Positions 35,065 to 47,798 of a DNA stretch of 64,000 bases are shown here, in pieces. Numbering within the stretch: position 1 is the stretch's first letter; each line of letters opens with the position of its first letter. The notes under the pieces were generated by a model. It was not told the DNA's origin, did no database searches, and saw only the letters and a program-made list of their open reading frames with translations. The position numbers and the translations under genes were made by a program. Source of the stretch: Bactericera cockerelli (taxonomy: Eukaryota; Arthropoda; Insecta; Hemiptera; Triozidae); contig CM044967.1 of the NCBI GenBank assembly GCA_024516035.1, positions 13,319,592-13,383,591 on the forward strand, given 5' to 3'.

Positions 35065-37737
35065 GGCTGATTGAATTTCAAGTGCACGATCTTGACCATC
35101 TCCATTCTCCCCGGATATGTTAGAGACATCCATCCATGAAGAAGCTTCAATGTTAAGAACGTTCTGGTTCCTCAAACAAACATGAAATACCTACTTAAAA
35201 CGAACTAGTGTACTTGTAGAATGTAGACGTTATTATATTTACATACTACCATTACAAAGAGATATAACATAATACATATACATATGTAGGAATGTAGGTA
35301 TATTACTAAAACCCAAACAGGCCATGAAAATTTGAAGAAGAAGAAGAAGAAAATAATAGTAAATATGTACTGTACAACTAGTAAATATGTAAAAATTGGT
35401 ATATCTATATCTATCTTCTGGTTTTTTAATAATAAGTAGACCTCGATTAATTTTTAGTTCAGGTCAGTAAATAATGTTCGTGAAGTGAAGAAAATGAACA
35501 TAACTAAACTAGCCAATTAAACATACATAATGATTCAATGGTCTCTATGTACGGCACTCTATGGGTAGGTACTTAGTTATTTTTTAAATCCAATTTAAAA
35601 TAAAATTATTACTGGTTTTTGGTATCGTGTCTGTACAATTGTAGATCATTTACCCTTACATTATTCGATCATGAAGAAAAACAAGCCAAAATCGAGATAC
35701 TAGTTAGAAGCAGGAATCTTATAATGCGTTTGATGGATTTCATGAGACAAAAAATCTTGAAAAGGTAAGACAAAATCGTAAAGAAAATGAGGGACCAGCC
35801 ATCAAATCTAAACATGATGATGTAGATATTGATGATGATACAAGTCAAATCTTGATAAACAGGAATTCAAGGGCCGGCAATTTTTTGTTTTTTGTTTTAA
35901 AGGTCTTAAAGGAAAAGGAAAGGAAACCTTTATGAGAACCAGGAGTTTTTTCTCATTTAATCCAGGTTTTCCTGCTTACACAAGTCCTGCTTATCCAAGT
36001 TCGACTGTAGATGACTCAGAAGGAAATCGAACCCAGAACCTCCGCTTTCATGTAGAGTTGGTGACCCATCAAGCAGAATTGGAAGAACCTGGCGATGGAA
36101 ACCATTTCAAAATGCATAAACCAAGAACGAGTTTTCATTGACCAGATAAATTAACAAAACTGATTTTTTTTTTCACATCAAATTTCTGTTGACTGCCAGA
36201 GTGGGTACTTCTGATTAACATAATCTTGTCTATTTCTTCTCGTCTCTCTGGACTCTGTCACCAACTCATTTCTAGTTTTATCTCTCGTCTGAATATGTTC
36301 CTTTCTCATCGTCAGTAACGGTCTATAAAAGTTGAGTCATTTCGAAAGACTTGATTGGCGTGGATCAATCATCACTGATGGAGAATAAAAACAGACAGGC
36401 CTGGCCCAAGGGAGAACTACAGGAGGAAATGTTTAAAATAAAATAAAATTAAAACACTGAAAAATCTTCAGTAAAAGATTGCGAAGACTCGGTGGTCCAA
36501 ATATGTGTCCCAATCAGCCAAATTTGTGTTACCTTCTTCAATAGTATTGAAATGATTAAAAGGACTCTCGTAATATTCTCGATGTTATTTTTCTCTGTTT
36601 GATTGAGAAATTTGAAAAGCTGTAATAATAAAAAATAAGAAAGAAGATTCTATATAAAAGAAGTCAGTATGTATGTCTGATCTGGTACCTACATGGCTGT
36701 TGGCATAATGGGACTACCTGTCTTGCGCTGCGCTGACAGTCTAAATAAAGCACTACTTATACTTACACTTATACATAACCTACATGTAGTATTTGCAACA
36801 AATATAAAGAAATATTGATGACTAATCAGATTACTTTTAGCAGTTTTAGAAAAATAATGTAGAAATATCGCTGATGACATAGATTTGATTGTACTTCTAT
36901 ATAAAAAAATCTAAAAGATTATTATTTGCCTGAAATAATCGAATTTTTGAATGCTCCTCAACAAATTATGGAGTGACAAAGATATGTTTATTTATGTTGC
37001 TGTTTCAGCCGAAAAGGTATTTTTCTTCTCTATCATGGGAAATTAGTTATAGGTTGTAAAAGTTTCAAGTTTAAAATCCAAAACCAGAAGACAGCAGGTA
37101 TTTGCTCATCCTCTCTCCTTTATGAAACCGTTGAATGAAAACTTGTCTTGAACAGTATCCTTTCTGAAAGGAATTGCGTCACTAGAAGAAAGAGAGAAAT
37201 AGGATTCTTTTTTGAAAAAGGTAAACTGGTTTTATTTCGAGTTGTAAGGAACAAAATATTTCAAGGGTTATGATAGGTTTCTATAAAAAAGTAAAAGAAA
37301 ACAAAATCTCCGAGGTCTACAAATCTAGATGACCAATATATAGGTTTCTTGATGAAAGAGATACTAGTAAAAGGGTTTGAATTTTTTTATTTGTCTAATG
37401 TAAACAATTTGAATATTTATTTTGTTTCCAAGAGGTCCATTACTATTTTGAAAAGATTTAGTTCCAACATATTTGGATGTCTGAGTCTGTCTATGATTTC
37501 TCTCACATTGAAATACCTTGTAGATGTTGAGAGAAGACTGTTGATGAATCTTGGAGAAGTCAGGAAAATATGCTTGGAGTACAGAATTAGGTAATGAATT
37601 GATTTAGAAATACCTACTTCTATTAAAATTTTACACTTTTCATTTCAAATTCAGCAGACCTCAGCTTGTTGCTAGCTGTAGAGTTACTGTGCTATTATTA
37701 TACCAGCTTTGTCAGATCAATGAACAACAGCACAAAT
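35065..37737. other. Non-coding stretch with a pogo-like right end
   Basis: At about 35937-36008 repeated AACCAGGAG, TAATCCAGG and TTATCCAAGTTCGACTG words followed by TA match the right half of the pogo-like MITE family; a clear left end was not found. No gene is recognised in the rest. Confidence 0.4.
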
Positions 37738-37896
37738 CATTGGCGCCTTTAACAGGGTTGGTGTCAGGAAGGGCATCGAGGCGTAAAATGTGGAAGTAGG
37801 AGTGCCAGAACCAAACAACCTCAACCATGAGGAAGAGTTGAATGATGCCCTTAAACAGGTTTGGGAAAGGCAAAGTGAAAGAAGAAGATTCCGTCC
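37738..37896 (-). repeat. RTE-like retroposon 3' fragment, copy 3
   Basis: On the minus strand this reads CTTCTTCTTTCACTTTGCC, then TTTCCCAAACC, TGGTTGAGGTTGTTTGG, ACTCCTACTTCCACATTTTA, GATGCCCTTCC and GACACCAACCC. It is the most complete copy and shows the GATGCCCTTCCTGACACCAA block typical of RTE-type 3' ends in insects (from memory). Confidence 0.55.
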
Positions 37897-40800
37897 GTTA
37901 GGCATAACTTGTACTTAATATTACACAATTTAGATTTTCACTGTGGTTATTTATCAGATCGGTTTTCTGCTTCTTCTTCAATTAGATCACTATCATTTCA
38001 TTCTCAACCACGCAAATGCCCCCTGCCTTTGTACCCTCATACTGCTTTCATTTGATTCTTGACAATGTTGACCCCTCTTTCTTTCCTTTATTCTCTTGAA
38101 CTGGTTTTAATGAAATCCGTTCCATGACCTGTCCTCATCGCTTTCAATGCTCAACCAGCTATGCGACAAATTCACCATGTCCGCTTGGACAATGGAATTG
38201 CCCATCAATCATATCACGAATTCACGATTGTGTAGCGGGTAAAAACATCGATTCCTTGATTTTCTTTGTGTTTCCGAAGATTATCTCACAGAGAATCCCT
38301 TGTTAACTCAGTCTATACGGTCGAGATATATCTTGAGAACGACGAATAGGGATCCCGTGTGTGAAAATTCAAGTAACCATTGCAGTTCCATCAGCGATGC
38401 CTTTACAAAGTTAACTATTGTTGTGTGAAAAACTAATTGACTAGTTCTATGAACGAAAAATTCAAACGAGACCTTTTTGATGTCAATATCTGAGTGACCA
38501 GTTAATGAACGAAAAACTGGAAAGTGTAATTTATTCTGGTGTGTCAACCTCAACTCAATCGTCAATGTGATGGAACTGGAGTTACACTAGAGTTTTTATT
38601 TTTGCGTCAAAATATAGGTGACTAGAATCCCATGACTGAAAAGACAAGTAAGTACCTTCAAGGTTATTTACATACTTTTATTTCATGAAAATTGAAGTAA
38701 AAAAAATCCATATCAACAAGAGTATTGAATTAGTATCTATACGTATAAAACAAAAAACCGAGTGACTGTAAATCTAGTCACTGAGTGACTTGGAAACAAA
38801 AATTAATAGAGTTTCGTTCTTGTCTGAAAATCCAAGTCTCCAGATCCATTTATTCGACATGGGTTTGAGTTTCCAACCCGCAATCAAGTCTACTGGTATA
38901 ACTTTATCTAACTCTCTGGTATCAAGCTTTCAGAGACTTGATAAAGAACATAAAAAACAAGAGCCATTCAAAGCAAGTAATTGACCATGAGCTCAGATAC
39001 TTTTAAAAACGAACATTATATGAGCGGAGAAGAAAAAGTAAGAAACATGTTCGTTAGTTAAAAAAAAGTAGAAAAAACAGAGTTCCAGTATAAACTAATA
39101 ACATAAATAAAAATCTTCAATATCGAACAGTCATTCGAGCTTTACGGAGGTCCCAAAATTATGAATGACAAGAACTGATAGAAAAGGAAGACCAAAAGTA
39201 ATGTTTAAATTCTTGTATTGCACAATGTTTCTCTTTATAGGTAAACTTAGAGGTTAAGTTCTTTTCAAAAGATTCTAATGCATTTAAAAGTAATAAGAAA
39301 GGTAGTGTAGTATTTGTTTTTCACCCAAACATACATACACACTTGAAATCTGTTTTTCGAAATTCTCCAAAAATATTTTCATGACGTCCAGTCCCAAATT
39401 TATCACCAAATTATCTTTTCAAATTGGTCTCTACTATCAATCTCATGTCAGGTTACTTCTTGGCTTCGATCGAAAGTTTATTTCTGCGGAGGTAAACTTG
39501 GACAGATTGCTGATAACTAAAAAAAAAAAAAAACTTTCGAGGCAATAAATCAATCAAAATGTCAACAAGCAACGCGAAATAATGATAGTAATAATTACTA
39601 TACTAGTGTTCATAAAAGCTGATTTAGAGTGTTTTAAAACTAACCAGAAGCTAAAATATTTGTAAACCAAACTTTCTTGTCATTCCGAATTGAGAAAGCA
39701 AACGTAAAAACGGTCTTCCAGAAGAGATGTTTTTTTATGACAGACTGGTTTTTGGCCTGTAGGCGTTTTAGTCTCTTTCAAAGTGTAAACATTTCGTTTG
39801 AAACATTGATTTTGATTTCATGCCATCAATGGAAAAATCTATATATTTTTGATACACCAACATAGTCCAACAAGTTGAAACATCCAAATTACTTAAAACA
39901 TCTATCTTAAAACTATGTTATTTTTTGTCATATTTACATGTTCAGATTCCATAAAATTGTCAGCAAAAGTTAGGAATGAATTTTTTTGAACGAAGAGGCG
40001 AAGGGCATGACAAAAAAAATACAATTGAATTTCTTCTTATTGAATCATCATTTTTTAAAGTAAATCCTACCGCCACCCCTGATGTGTGATTGAAAAGGGG
40101 GCACCTTCTGACATTTGCCTCTTTTTTTCATCTAATACTCTAGTGTAGGTCTGAAAAATGGACGTAGATTTTATACCTACCGAACAGCAATTATCAGAGA
40201 TAATCAAGCACCTAGGAACGAAGAAGGTTCTTGTGTACCTTGACACCAGCTCCAGTAGATAGCTCCTAGACCTCTCACCGACAGCTGGGCGATGGCACAG
40301 AAAGATTAGAACCTAACAAGACACGGCCAAATGACAAGATGACAAAATGCAACCACTTACACTGATGCAACTTGCTCGTGTCTCAGTGAAATAATGAAAT
40401 CAGTAAATGACCTCAAAGGTGTGAGTTTTTATTAACTTTAACAACAATAGTAATGAGACATTTCGAGTGCGTTTATCATAATTATGTCACACTAATCGCT
40501 TGATTATGTAATCAACACGCTTAATTTTAGTGAATAGTTAAAATTTTATCAATATTTGTATTGATAAACAAGAATATTTTTTTGTGTGAGAATATTAAAG
40601 TAAATTGAAATTTTCTTTGGCTCAAATGTAGGGAAACTTTAAATCTTCTCTTTTCTCCCAACTGACACCACTGGTCTCAATGTTTCGCGTTTGTTTTCAA
40701 CCGGATCTTGAGTCTAATCCGGTCTTGGAAATCGATTAAGTGTATCGAACCCATAGCTTTTATACTCACATCCACCTATCCACCAGCACCAGCGACTATT

Positions 40801-42185
40801 ATGATGTTATCGGTCCTTGTTTACGAGAGGCTGGCATGTTATTTTCGTGTAAAATTGATAAATAACGACCCATTAACCATAGGCGATGGGGAACAATAAA
40901 ACGTCGGACCATAAAAAATCGTCACAAAACGATTTCAAGCCTAAAGAGTGATTCGTCCGCGCTCATTACGAAGTACGAATGAATTTCATTCATCTGAGGT
41001 CGAATGAATGAAAAAGTCGTAAAAACTTTTACGCCACATGGTAGTAAAACATTTCGCCGTAACGTTAGGGCGGTTTCGCACGTTGCTAGACATTGAATTG
41101 TTCAAATGTTCATGTAACTTGAGATCTACTCTGAGATGTAGAAAAATGAAAAGGTTTTTCAAAAGTTTTGATGTAATGGCACTTCTTTTCCTGCGTGGAA
41201 AGTCTAAATGAAGCACTACTCAATCTACTCATACACTACTAAAAAACAAGCATATAGGTACTCGTACCTATTCCTATTTTACAAAATTTAGTTTTTGCTA
41301 CAAAAAACAAAAATGTTATAATGGTAGGTATATTGTTGGAGTTGAGATGAGACAACTCAAAAACACTTAGGCTCCTTCGCAATTTAGAATCGACCGTCGA
41401 CCTGGCTTTATGAGTTCCGAAAGGGTTTTACGAGTATCGGAATGCTTTTCGAAAGCAAGATACCGCTTACACCGTTACAAGGGTTTGTGCTTCACCCAAC
41501 GCAACCATTAAAATGTTGCACTTTAAAACTTAACTGTACAATTTTACAATGACAACAAATCAAAGGAAATTGGGTCATATATGTGTTTCTAATATAGACA
41601 CAAACAAACCGCCCTGGCTATTAGAACAAAGTAAGCAATAAAAGAGGAGACCCTTTACTCTTTTTTATGTAAAAAGGTTTCAACACTCTGGTTGTAAATC
41701 AACAGAGGATCATTTGTTCGAATTTAAATTATTCAATCGGATTTACAATAGTTGCGCAACTGACCTCTATAAAATTGTCTTCAGTTTGGGTATGGGAAAT
41801 ATTTGGGTTACTGGAACCTTTTGAAACGGGACTTTGATTTCTTAAAACATTGAACCGTTATTACATTTTGTTGTCATCAAGTATGTGGTACAATTTTATT
41901 GGAACCAACGGTTACTTGAGCCGCTAAATGCCGAAAAGGGGTTTTTTCTGATCATAGAACAAAGATGGACTTCTCATGTGGAGATATTGGCCTTTATGGA
42001 CATCAATAAGAATAAATAAATGAACAATACTTATATTTTTAAAATAATCATATGTTGAATCATCATTGTTGATATCATGATCATTAATTGATCAATGATC
42101 ATAATAGATGCCTGCAATCCTGCATCCAAGAAAAAGCGAGTTTTTCAATTAAAGTTTCTAATGTATAGAAAGGAAAGTTATGAAA
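37897..42185. other. Long non-coding stretch, nothing recognised
   Basis: More than 4 kb of AT-rich, stop-dense sequence without tRNA-like boxes, clear terminal repeats or a frame above 90 codons. It could be intron. Confidence 0.4.
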
Positions 42186-42312
42186 GTCATCTGTTCTTCC
42201 TCTTTAACTTTGCCTTTTCCCAAACTTACCTTCGTCATGGTTTAGTGCGGTTCCGGCACTCCTACTTCCAAATTTTACGCTGGATGCCCTTTCAACCCTG
42301 TTCAGAGCACTT
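42186..42312 (+). repeat. RTE-like retroposon 3' fragment, copy 4
   Basis: Contains TTTGCCTTTTCCCAAACTTA, CACTCCTACTTCCAAATTTT, ACGCTGGATGCCCTTTCAAC and CCCTGTTCAG in the family order, lacking the GGGGTCGGC block. Confidence 0.5.
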
Positions 42313-42503
42313 GAAGAAACAATTATGATGTGTTGCTCAGCTTATTATAAGCCTTCTGTATTTTGCTGTAGTAACATAAATTTTATAGCAAAAAATATCA
42401 CTAATTGTATTGTGTAAAAAATGTAAAAATAAATATATCGTAACAACTATCATGCTAATTATCATTGGCTCCATCTATATCAAAATTGACAATGTATAGT
42501 AAC

Positions 42504-42546
42504 AGAAAAGTGAGAAGTTGTGCCAGATACAACTTCTCACTTTTCT
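42504..42546. repeat. Perfect 18-bp palindromic pair of the dispersed motif
   Basis: AGAAAAGTGAGAAGTTGT (42504-42521) and ACAACTTCTCACTTTTCT (42529-42546) are exact reverse complements separated by GCCAGAT. The transcript of either strand would form a stable hairpin. This is the most compact arrangement of the motif in the window. Confidence 0.85.
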
Positions 42547-42986
42547 TGTATTGGATGAATTGACAGGGGCTCTGAGTGCACTGGACACTCAGGAGCTTCT
42601 TGGGCTTCCTAGTGACTTCGGTCAATGATTGATTGAATCCTCCGCCAGCATTACTCATTACTAGTCTAATGGACTTCTTAAGTTCATGGATTTAAAACTT
42701 CATCTCCTTGTGGTGATTATCATGTGCAGATCAGGAGGCTTATGACTTGGTATTTAGCAGAGAAACATTGCATGGATGCCTTAATCCGGTTAATTTTCTA
42801 GATAGTTGTTTTCTTATAATTCGACCTCTTCACTCTTCATCCTTCTGTTAATAGTATTAATTCATATATTTATTTTTGGTTTAACGTCGATTTCAACTGC
42901 ATGGTCTTAACACAACGGGTTTCATAGTTCATGTTCATAAAATATTATTGAATATTACTGATACTATGTATCAGCACTATTTGGGC
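42547..42986. other. Non-coding with a retroposon scrap
   Basis: GGTTTAACGTCGATTTCAAC at about 42880-42899 matches the first body bases of the retroposon at 46611-46793 (GGTTTAACGTCGCTTTCAAC), followed by CATGGTC and ACGGGTTT words. This is a decayed partial copy. Confidence 0.45.
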
Positions 42987-43061
42987 ACAATAGATCTAAT
43001 AGAGGTCGGTGTGAGAAATGGGGCTTCTCTTGTGGGCCCCCAACCAGTTTATAATAATAAT
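42987..43061 (-). repeat. Dispersed repeat shared with 58728-58797
   Basis: On the minus strand this reads ATTATTATAAACTGGTTGG, then CACAAGAGAAGC, CACACCGACCTCTATTAGA and TCTATTGTG. The same words occur in order on the plus strand at 58728-58797. It resembles the tail of a retroelement bordered by an ATT-rich run, but I cannot name it. Confidence 0.6.
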
Positions 43062-44263
43062 GTATAACAACCTGAACTCATCTATCTCACCTATACATAT
43101 TGGGAAAATTGGCACATCCACTAAAAGGGATGAACAATAAAATCAACCGAAATTTATAGTAATTTTCAAGCATATTATTTCAACTGCGGGAACTAGCTAG
43201 ATCTCGAGTTACAGTTTAGCATAACTTGGTAACACACTCGAACTTTACTGTACTCGAATACATGAATGTTTATGAAATACAAAAATCATAATTTCCGAAA
43301 ACGTGTGAATTTGACCCCTACTTTCTGAAGACTCATACTAACTCGTACTCTTCTTGTACATCATGTCTCAATGACTAATATAGAAAAATTAATTTTTACA
43401 TCCAGTGTATTCAATAACTTGTTCTGGCCAATTGAAGAGTCACCAGAACTTAAATGTCTAAAAAGAGAATTCGTCTGGAGAAGAACATGGCAGATATCGG
43501 GACAATACCTCGTTCCCTACAATAGACTGGTGTCCGGTCTTAGAATGTAAAAACCTAGAAGTTGCTCGAAACGAAGATATTTTTCACATACCCCCCCTCA
43601 AGTGATTTTGGACTTTGGATTAAGGAATACCTAATACAGTTAAAGAGAGGTAAATTTGACCTGGAAATCGTTCTCTTATTTATCGATTTCTTATTTGATT
43701 GTATTTGCAGTTCTTTGTTGAGTATTAACGTAACTGATAGTAGTCATAACTGATAGTAGTCATACTAGAGATAAACAAAAATTGCCAGATTAAACTGACT
43801 CATAAACCGTATCCAAGCAGTATAGACAAGGCCCATTATATTATATTTGTTAATATAAAGTCTATTCACGAACGTACAGGTAAGTTTTACCATATTGTCC
43901 ACCCAACATAAAATAGTGTTGAAGTTGAATCAATTTCCAAGAGATTGTTATAGCTACATTCTTCATCTCAACATATCGCTGAGTTCATAATATTCTCGGG
44001 TCCACGTTTTTCTTCTGGTGTCATCATAATAAATAATACCATAATATAGCCATATATTAAGTCTTCCAACATTTCGCTAACAACCATGCTGACCAACATC
44101 CTAGTAGGTGTTACTGCAACAACATCACATGGATAGTATCATCATTATTTATCTTCTTAGAATATTATGATTTCCATTATCTTCAAAATTAGCAGCAAAA
44201 TAATCAACATGATCAAAAGCATTACTAACATCAGTATTAGTAGAAGAAGAAGTGTAAGGGATT
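43062..44263. other. Non-coding stretch
   Basis: A 16-bp word (AACTGATAGTAGTCAT) is tandemly duplicated at about 43732-43763. Otherwise nothing recognised. Confidence 0.4.
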
Positions 44264-44433
44264 CTACTGAGTGCAACATTTTGTCTCGTAACGTTGCGCA
44301 ACATATTTTCTAAGATTGTCTAAAGTCAGTGGGGTTCAATCTCATTTGATATTTGTTTCATCCTATAGAAAGAGTGGAGCATGAAACGTTACGCAACGTT
44401 GTTGTTATTATCACAAAATGTTGCACCCAGTGG
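44264..44433. mobile_element. 170-bp MITE with GTGCAACATTTTGT termini
   Basis: CTACTGAGTGCAACATTTTG at the left is matched by CCACTGGGTGCAACATTTTG read from the right end on the other strand. AACGTTGCG(C/T)AAC repeats lie inside each arm. No clear target-site duplication could be read, so the superfamily is left open. Confidence 0.6.
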
Positions 44434-45343
44434 TATCCCGGCTTAGTCATCACCTGCAACATCTTCAATGATCATTCATGATTATTACTATTACCATCAA
44501 TAAAATTAATCAACACAGACCAGTACAATTCCTACCACACGTCCATAAATTTACTCCATTCTAATTTTCGTGATTATGATTCTCCTACTAATCTTGTGAC
44601 AAATAATTAAAAGTTGGCGTGATTTATTTCCATGGGTCTCTTTTCTCGCTCTCTTCTGTCCACGGAATTCACTACGTAACCTGGTCTGCTGTCTACATGA
44701 ATGTTCTATATTATAATTTAAAGTTATGCTACGTACATCTTTCAACGTTTCGCCAACAAAATTGAGAATGGCTAATAAGGCATCATGAACAACCATGATG
44801 ATATCACGGTATTTATAAGAAATCGGAACATAATTAACACCACGACTTCAAAGTGATTACGACATTAGAAAAGTCACTTTAAAGTGACAGCCCATCCATA
44901 ATAATTCAACAATCCACATCAATTTCACACGAATTATGATACTGAAATTTCAAAGTCGAATGTTCAGGGTTCTCTTCAGCAGACATTAATCCTCAGCTAA
45001 TTGCCTCTCATCTCTTCAATTGACCAAATGGAGACTTAAGGGTCTTTCAACACAGACTTTCTTCGAGATTTACGTGGTCTCATGGTGGACTGTAAATTTT
45101 AATTAAAAACAAGGGGAAAAAGTTAACTCTCCAAAATCACAAGGGAATCTTTTTCTCGAGACAGGTTTAAATCGCCGCGCCGCTTAGCCCCATGAGAGAA
45201 AGAATCGACTACTTTCAACTCAGTATAAATCTAAAGAAGTTAATTAGTCGCTCAGTGGAGAGACAGAGAATGGGTTTAAACGGTTATATTGGGTTTTGGA
45301 GCTCCAGCTGTGATATCTGTTTACCTCTATAACTCTTTTTCAG
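44434..45343. other. Non-coding, possibly intronic
   Basis: No repeat boundary was recognised between the MITE and the candidate exon at 45344; the last 40 bases before it are pyrimidine-rich. Confidence 0.35.
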
Positions 45344-45385
45344 GGTCGGGGCAACACTGTCAGGACCCAGGAGTTGGATCTCCTG
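45344..45385 (+). CDS. Candidate 42-nt exon with a C-x-D-P-G motif
   Basis: TACCTCTATAACTCTTTTTC then AG at 45342-45343 is a strong 3' splice site, and CTG|GTGAAT at 45386 is an acceptable donor. The open frame reads SGQHCQDPGVGSP and is phase 1 at both ends. C-x-D-P-G with phase-1 borders is reminiscent of sushi/CCP or related extracellular modules, but 14 codons are far too few to assign a domain. If the donor is skipped, the frame runs on to a TAA near 45450. This could equally be chance. Confidence 0.3.
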
Positions 45386-46328
45386 GTGAATACAGTCATA
45401 TACACTACAGGAGAGTGTACATATGTATAGGATCTAGTAGTTGGGTATAACTTACAGAATAGAATATTATATACATTGGGTTTGGATTGGTATTTATATT
45501 GTAGGATCTTCATATATATGAGGTATAGGAGGTATTATGTGTATTAGAGTGTATCCAGTGGTGAGTAGTATAAGTATAGATATAGGTTATAGCAGAAGGT
45601 GCCATGGGACATGATAGGAATCAGGCAAAATTTCTAATTTACTTGTGGCTTCTTTTTTCACTCGACTCATGCGGTGTTGGGCAAATAAATTTTCAGTGCC
45701 ATTATTTCATTCAAAAGCGTTGTCATCAGTGTTGGAGTATTCACACAAACTTTCTCGTACATTAAGTTATAATTTTAGAAGCATCATTCTATTGGTACTG
45801 GGGGCCCTTGTCAATTATTAGCCTCCTTGTAAAGACAGTGGTAGAAGTGCTCAGTCATTCCTCCACTGTCTGGCTACCACCGTTTACGATGACGCCACCC
45901 TATGATGATGATTCTATTTCCAAGTTACTAATGTTATGGCTTAGCAGTAAGTACGAAGTTTCATACAATACAATACTCTGTTTATTCTGCAAGAATGAGA
46001 CTAAAGAGTCCTTTACTCTCGCACTCTCACAGTTCATAGGTTCAATATATACCAAATACTACTTAATATTGGTATCTTTATGATTATAGTAAGAGTTTGA
46101 ATTGACTCAGTAAATGATCCTGAGGATAGCGGATCATTTGCTAGAAACGGTTGAAAGGGAAATTTTGAGAGCGACAGTCCCTCTGGAGTGAGGCCCAGAA
46201 TCCCACCACACAGCCTGTATAGTAGAAAATAATTAAAAACAAGTAAGAAAGTGACATTTATGATATCTAATTTGTCTTTGTTTTTTTGATTTCAGGTGAG
46301 ATTTTGCACTCTCTAGTTACATTTCCAA
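45386..46328. other. Non-coding stretch with a dispersed repeat
   Basis: Positions 45958-46035 repeat the family seen at 23392-23465. Nothing else is recognised. Confidence 0.4.
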
Positions 46329-46404
46329 GTCGCATTACTAAATGCCTAAGGTAAGTTGTATTACTAAATACCTAAGGTACGTTGCATTACTACATGCCTT
46401 GGAA
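46329..46404 (+). repeat. 26-bp tandem repeat, three units
   Basis: Units begin at 46329, 46355 and 46381 with the form GT(C/T)G(C/T)ATTACTAAAT-CCTA, ending AGGTA(A/C). They differ at a few positions each. A short local duplication with no evident function. Confidence 0.7.
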
Positions 46405-46608
46405 AAACTTGGATTCTTTTTATAGTTTTCTTAAGTAACACACAAATTTTATCCTAAAGATCGTTGTTATCTTGTAAGGAGTATGTGGTTGATGTGTAAA
46501 AAAGTGCCATAAGCAAAGTTAACACTAAAGTAATCAGTTAACCTGATGTCAGCCAAGCGCGTTAGATCATGATACCAACGGGAATGGATCATCAAAATGG
46601 TTGTTACT

Positions 46609-46609
<1 letters not shown>

Positions 46610-46651
<42 letters not shown>

Positions 46652-46793
46652 TGGGTTTAACGTCGCTTTCAACTGCCATGGTCATATCAGACGGGTTTTA
46701 CCCTCCATTCGCAGAACTCACAACCTGCTATCACATTGACCTCACCCAGCTGAGTGGGCCGGAAAAACCCAGCGTCACGAGAATTAGAATTTG
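46610..46793 (-). mobile_element. Retroposon with 39-nt poly(A) tail and near-perfect TSD
   Basis: A run of 39 T residues (46610-46648) is the tail of a minus-strand element whose body extends to about 46793. It begins next to the tail with AAGTGGGTTTAACGTCGC. AATGGTTGTTACTGT (46596-46610) and AATGGTTTTACTGT (46794-46807) flank it and differ by one base, consistent with a TSD. No A or B box is obvious, so this may be a 5'-truncated SINE or LINE. A partial relative lies near 42880. Confidence 0.65.
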
Positions 46794-46807
46794 AATGGTT
46801 TTACTGT

Positions 46808-47757
46808 TGTTAGCAAACATTTGTAGTAATTATTGAAAAGGTATCCTCTAAAATATCCATACCCATGCGATAGGATATCTTGTGCTACCCCACATTGGCC
46901 AATCAATCCCTGTTACTGATTTAGTTTTGTATCACCAGAAATTTAGTTGCCCAGATTTTTGCTACAAGAAACTTTCATACACACCTCACTTTGGAGTCTT
47001 AGAAAAAGTCCCAATACTTTACTGTAAAATTCTTTTGGAAACACAATTAAATACAAAATAATTTGAAGTTGATTCAAAGAGAAAACATGAATCTTGTTTG
47101 AGAAGTGAACAAACACGAAGCCTCTATGCATGCACCTATAACTTACGTATCTGTAATTGAATTAATCCATTGTATATGCTCACAGCTACAGAATCAGAAT
47201 ATAGAAGTGCTACAGTGTGTGCAGCCACAATGTCTCTTTATCCAATCCAATTTGTGGAGTCCCTAAAAGATCATGATCTCTATCTTGTGTTGGGATCTTT
47301 TCTTTTTGTGTTTTTACTAGACAGGTATCCTTTTTTGAACACCAAAACAGACAGCGGGTCCTTAAAGTATTTTTTTTTTATCTCATCTAAACTCAAACGT
47401 TTGGATATTTCTAATGTAGACTCTGTAGCTGCAGAGCAACTGAAAATATAGAGGTTCTTCACAAACAAAGGGTCATCTATAGATAGGTCTCAGAATTCAT
47501 CTATCTGTCGCTGTAATCTCACCTCTCCAAATTATTTTCTCTCGAACCATAATAGATTTCGAAGCTTTCAATATTTCAGTTTTGGATCCAAGAATTTTAG
47601 TCAAAATGGGGACTGAAACATTTTGTGGTTTAGAAATTACCTTTTTTATTGCATTAGGATATGTTTGGGTTTTGTTAATCCTTTATTCGTGATGTTCTTG
47701 ATCCCTGACTCTGTGCGTAGTGTGCGTACCCAGCAGAATAGATAGGTATCTCATACA

Positions 47758-47798
<41 letters not shown>

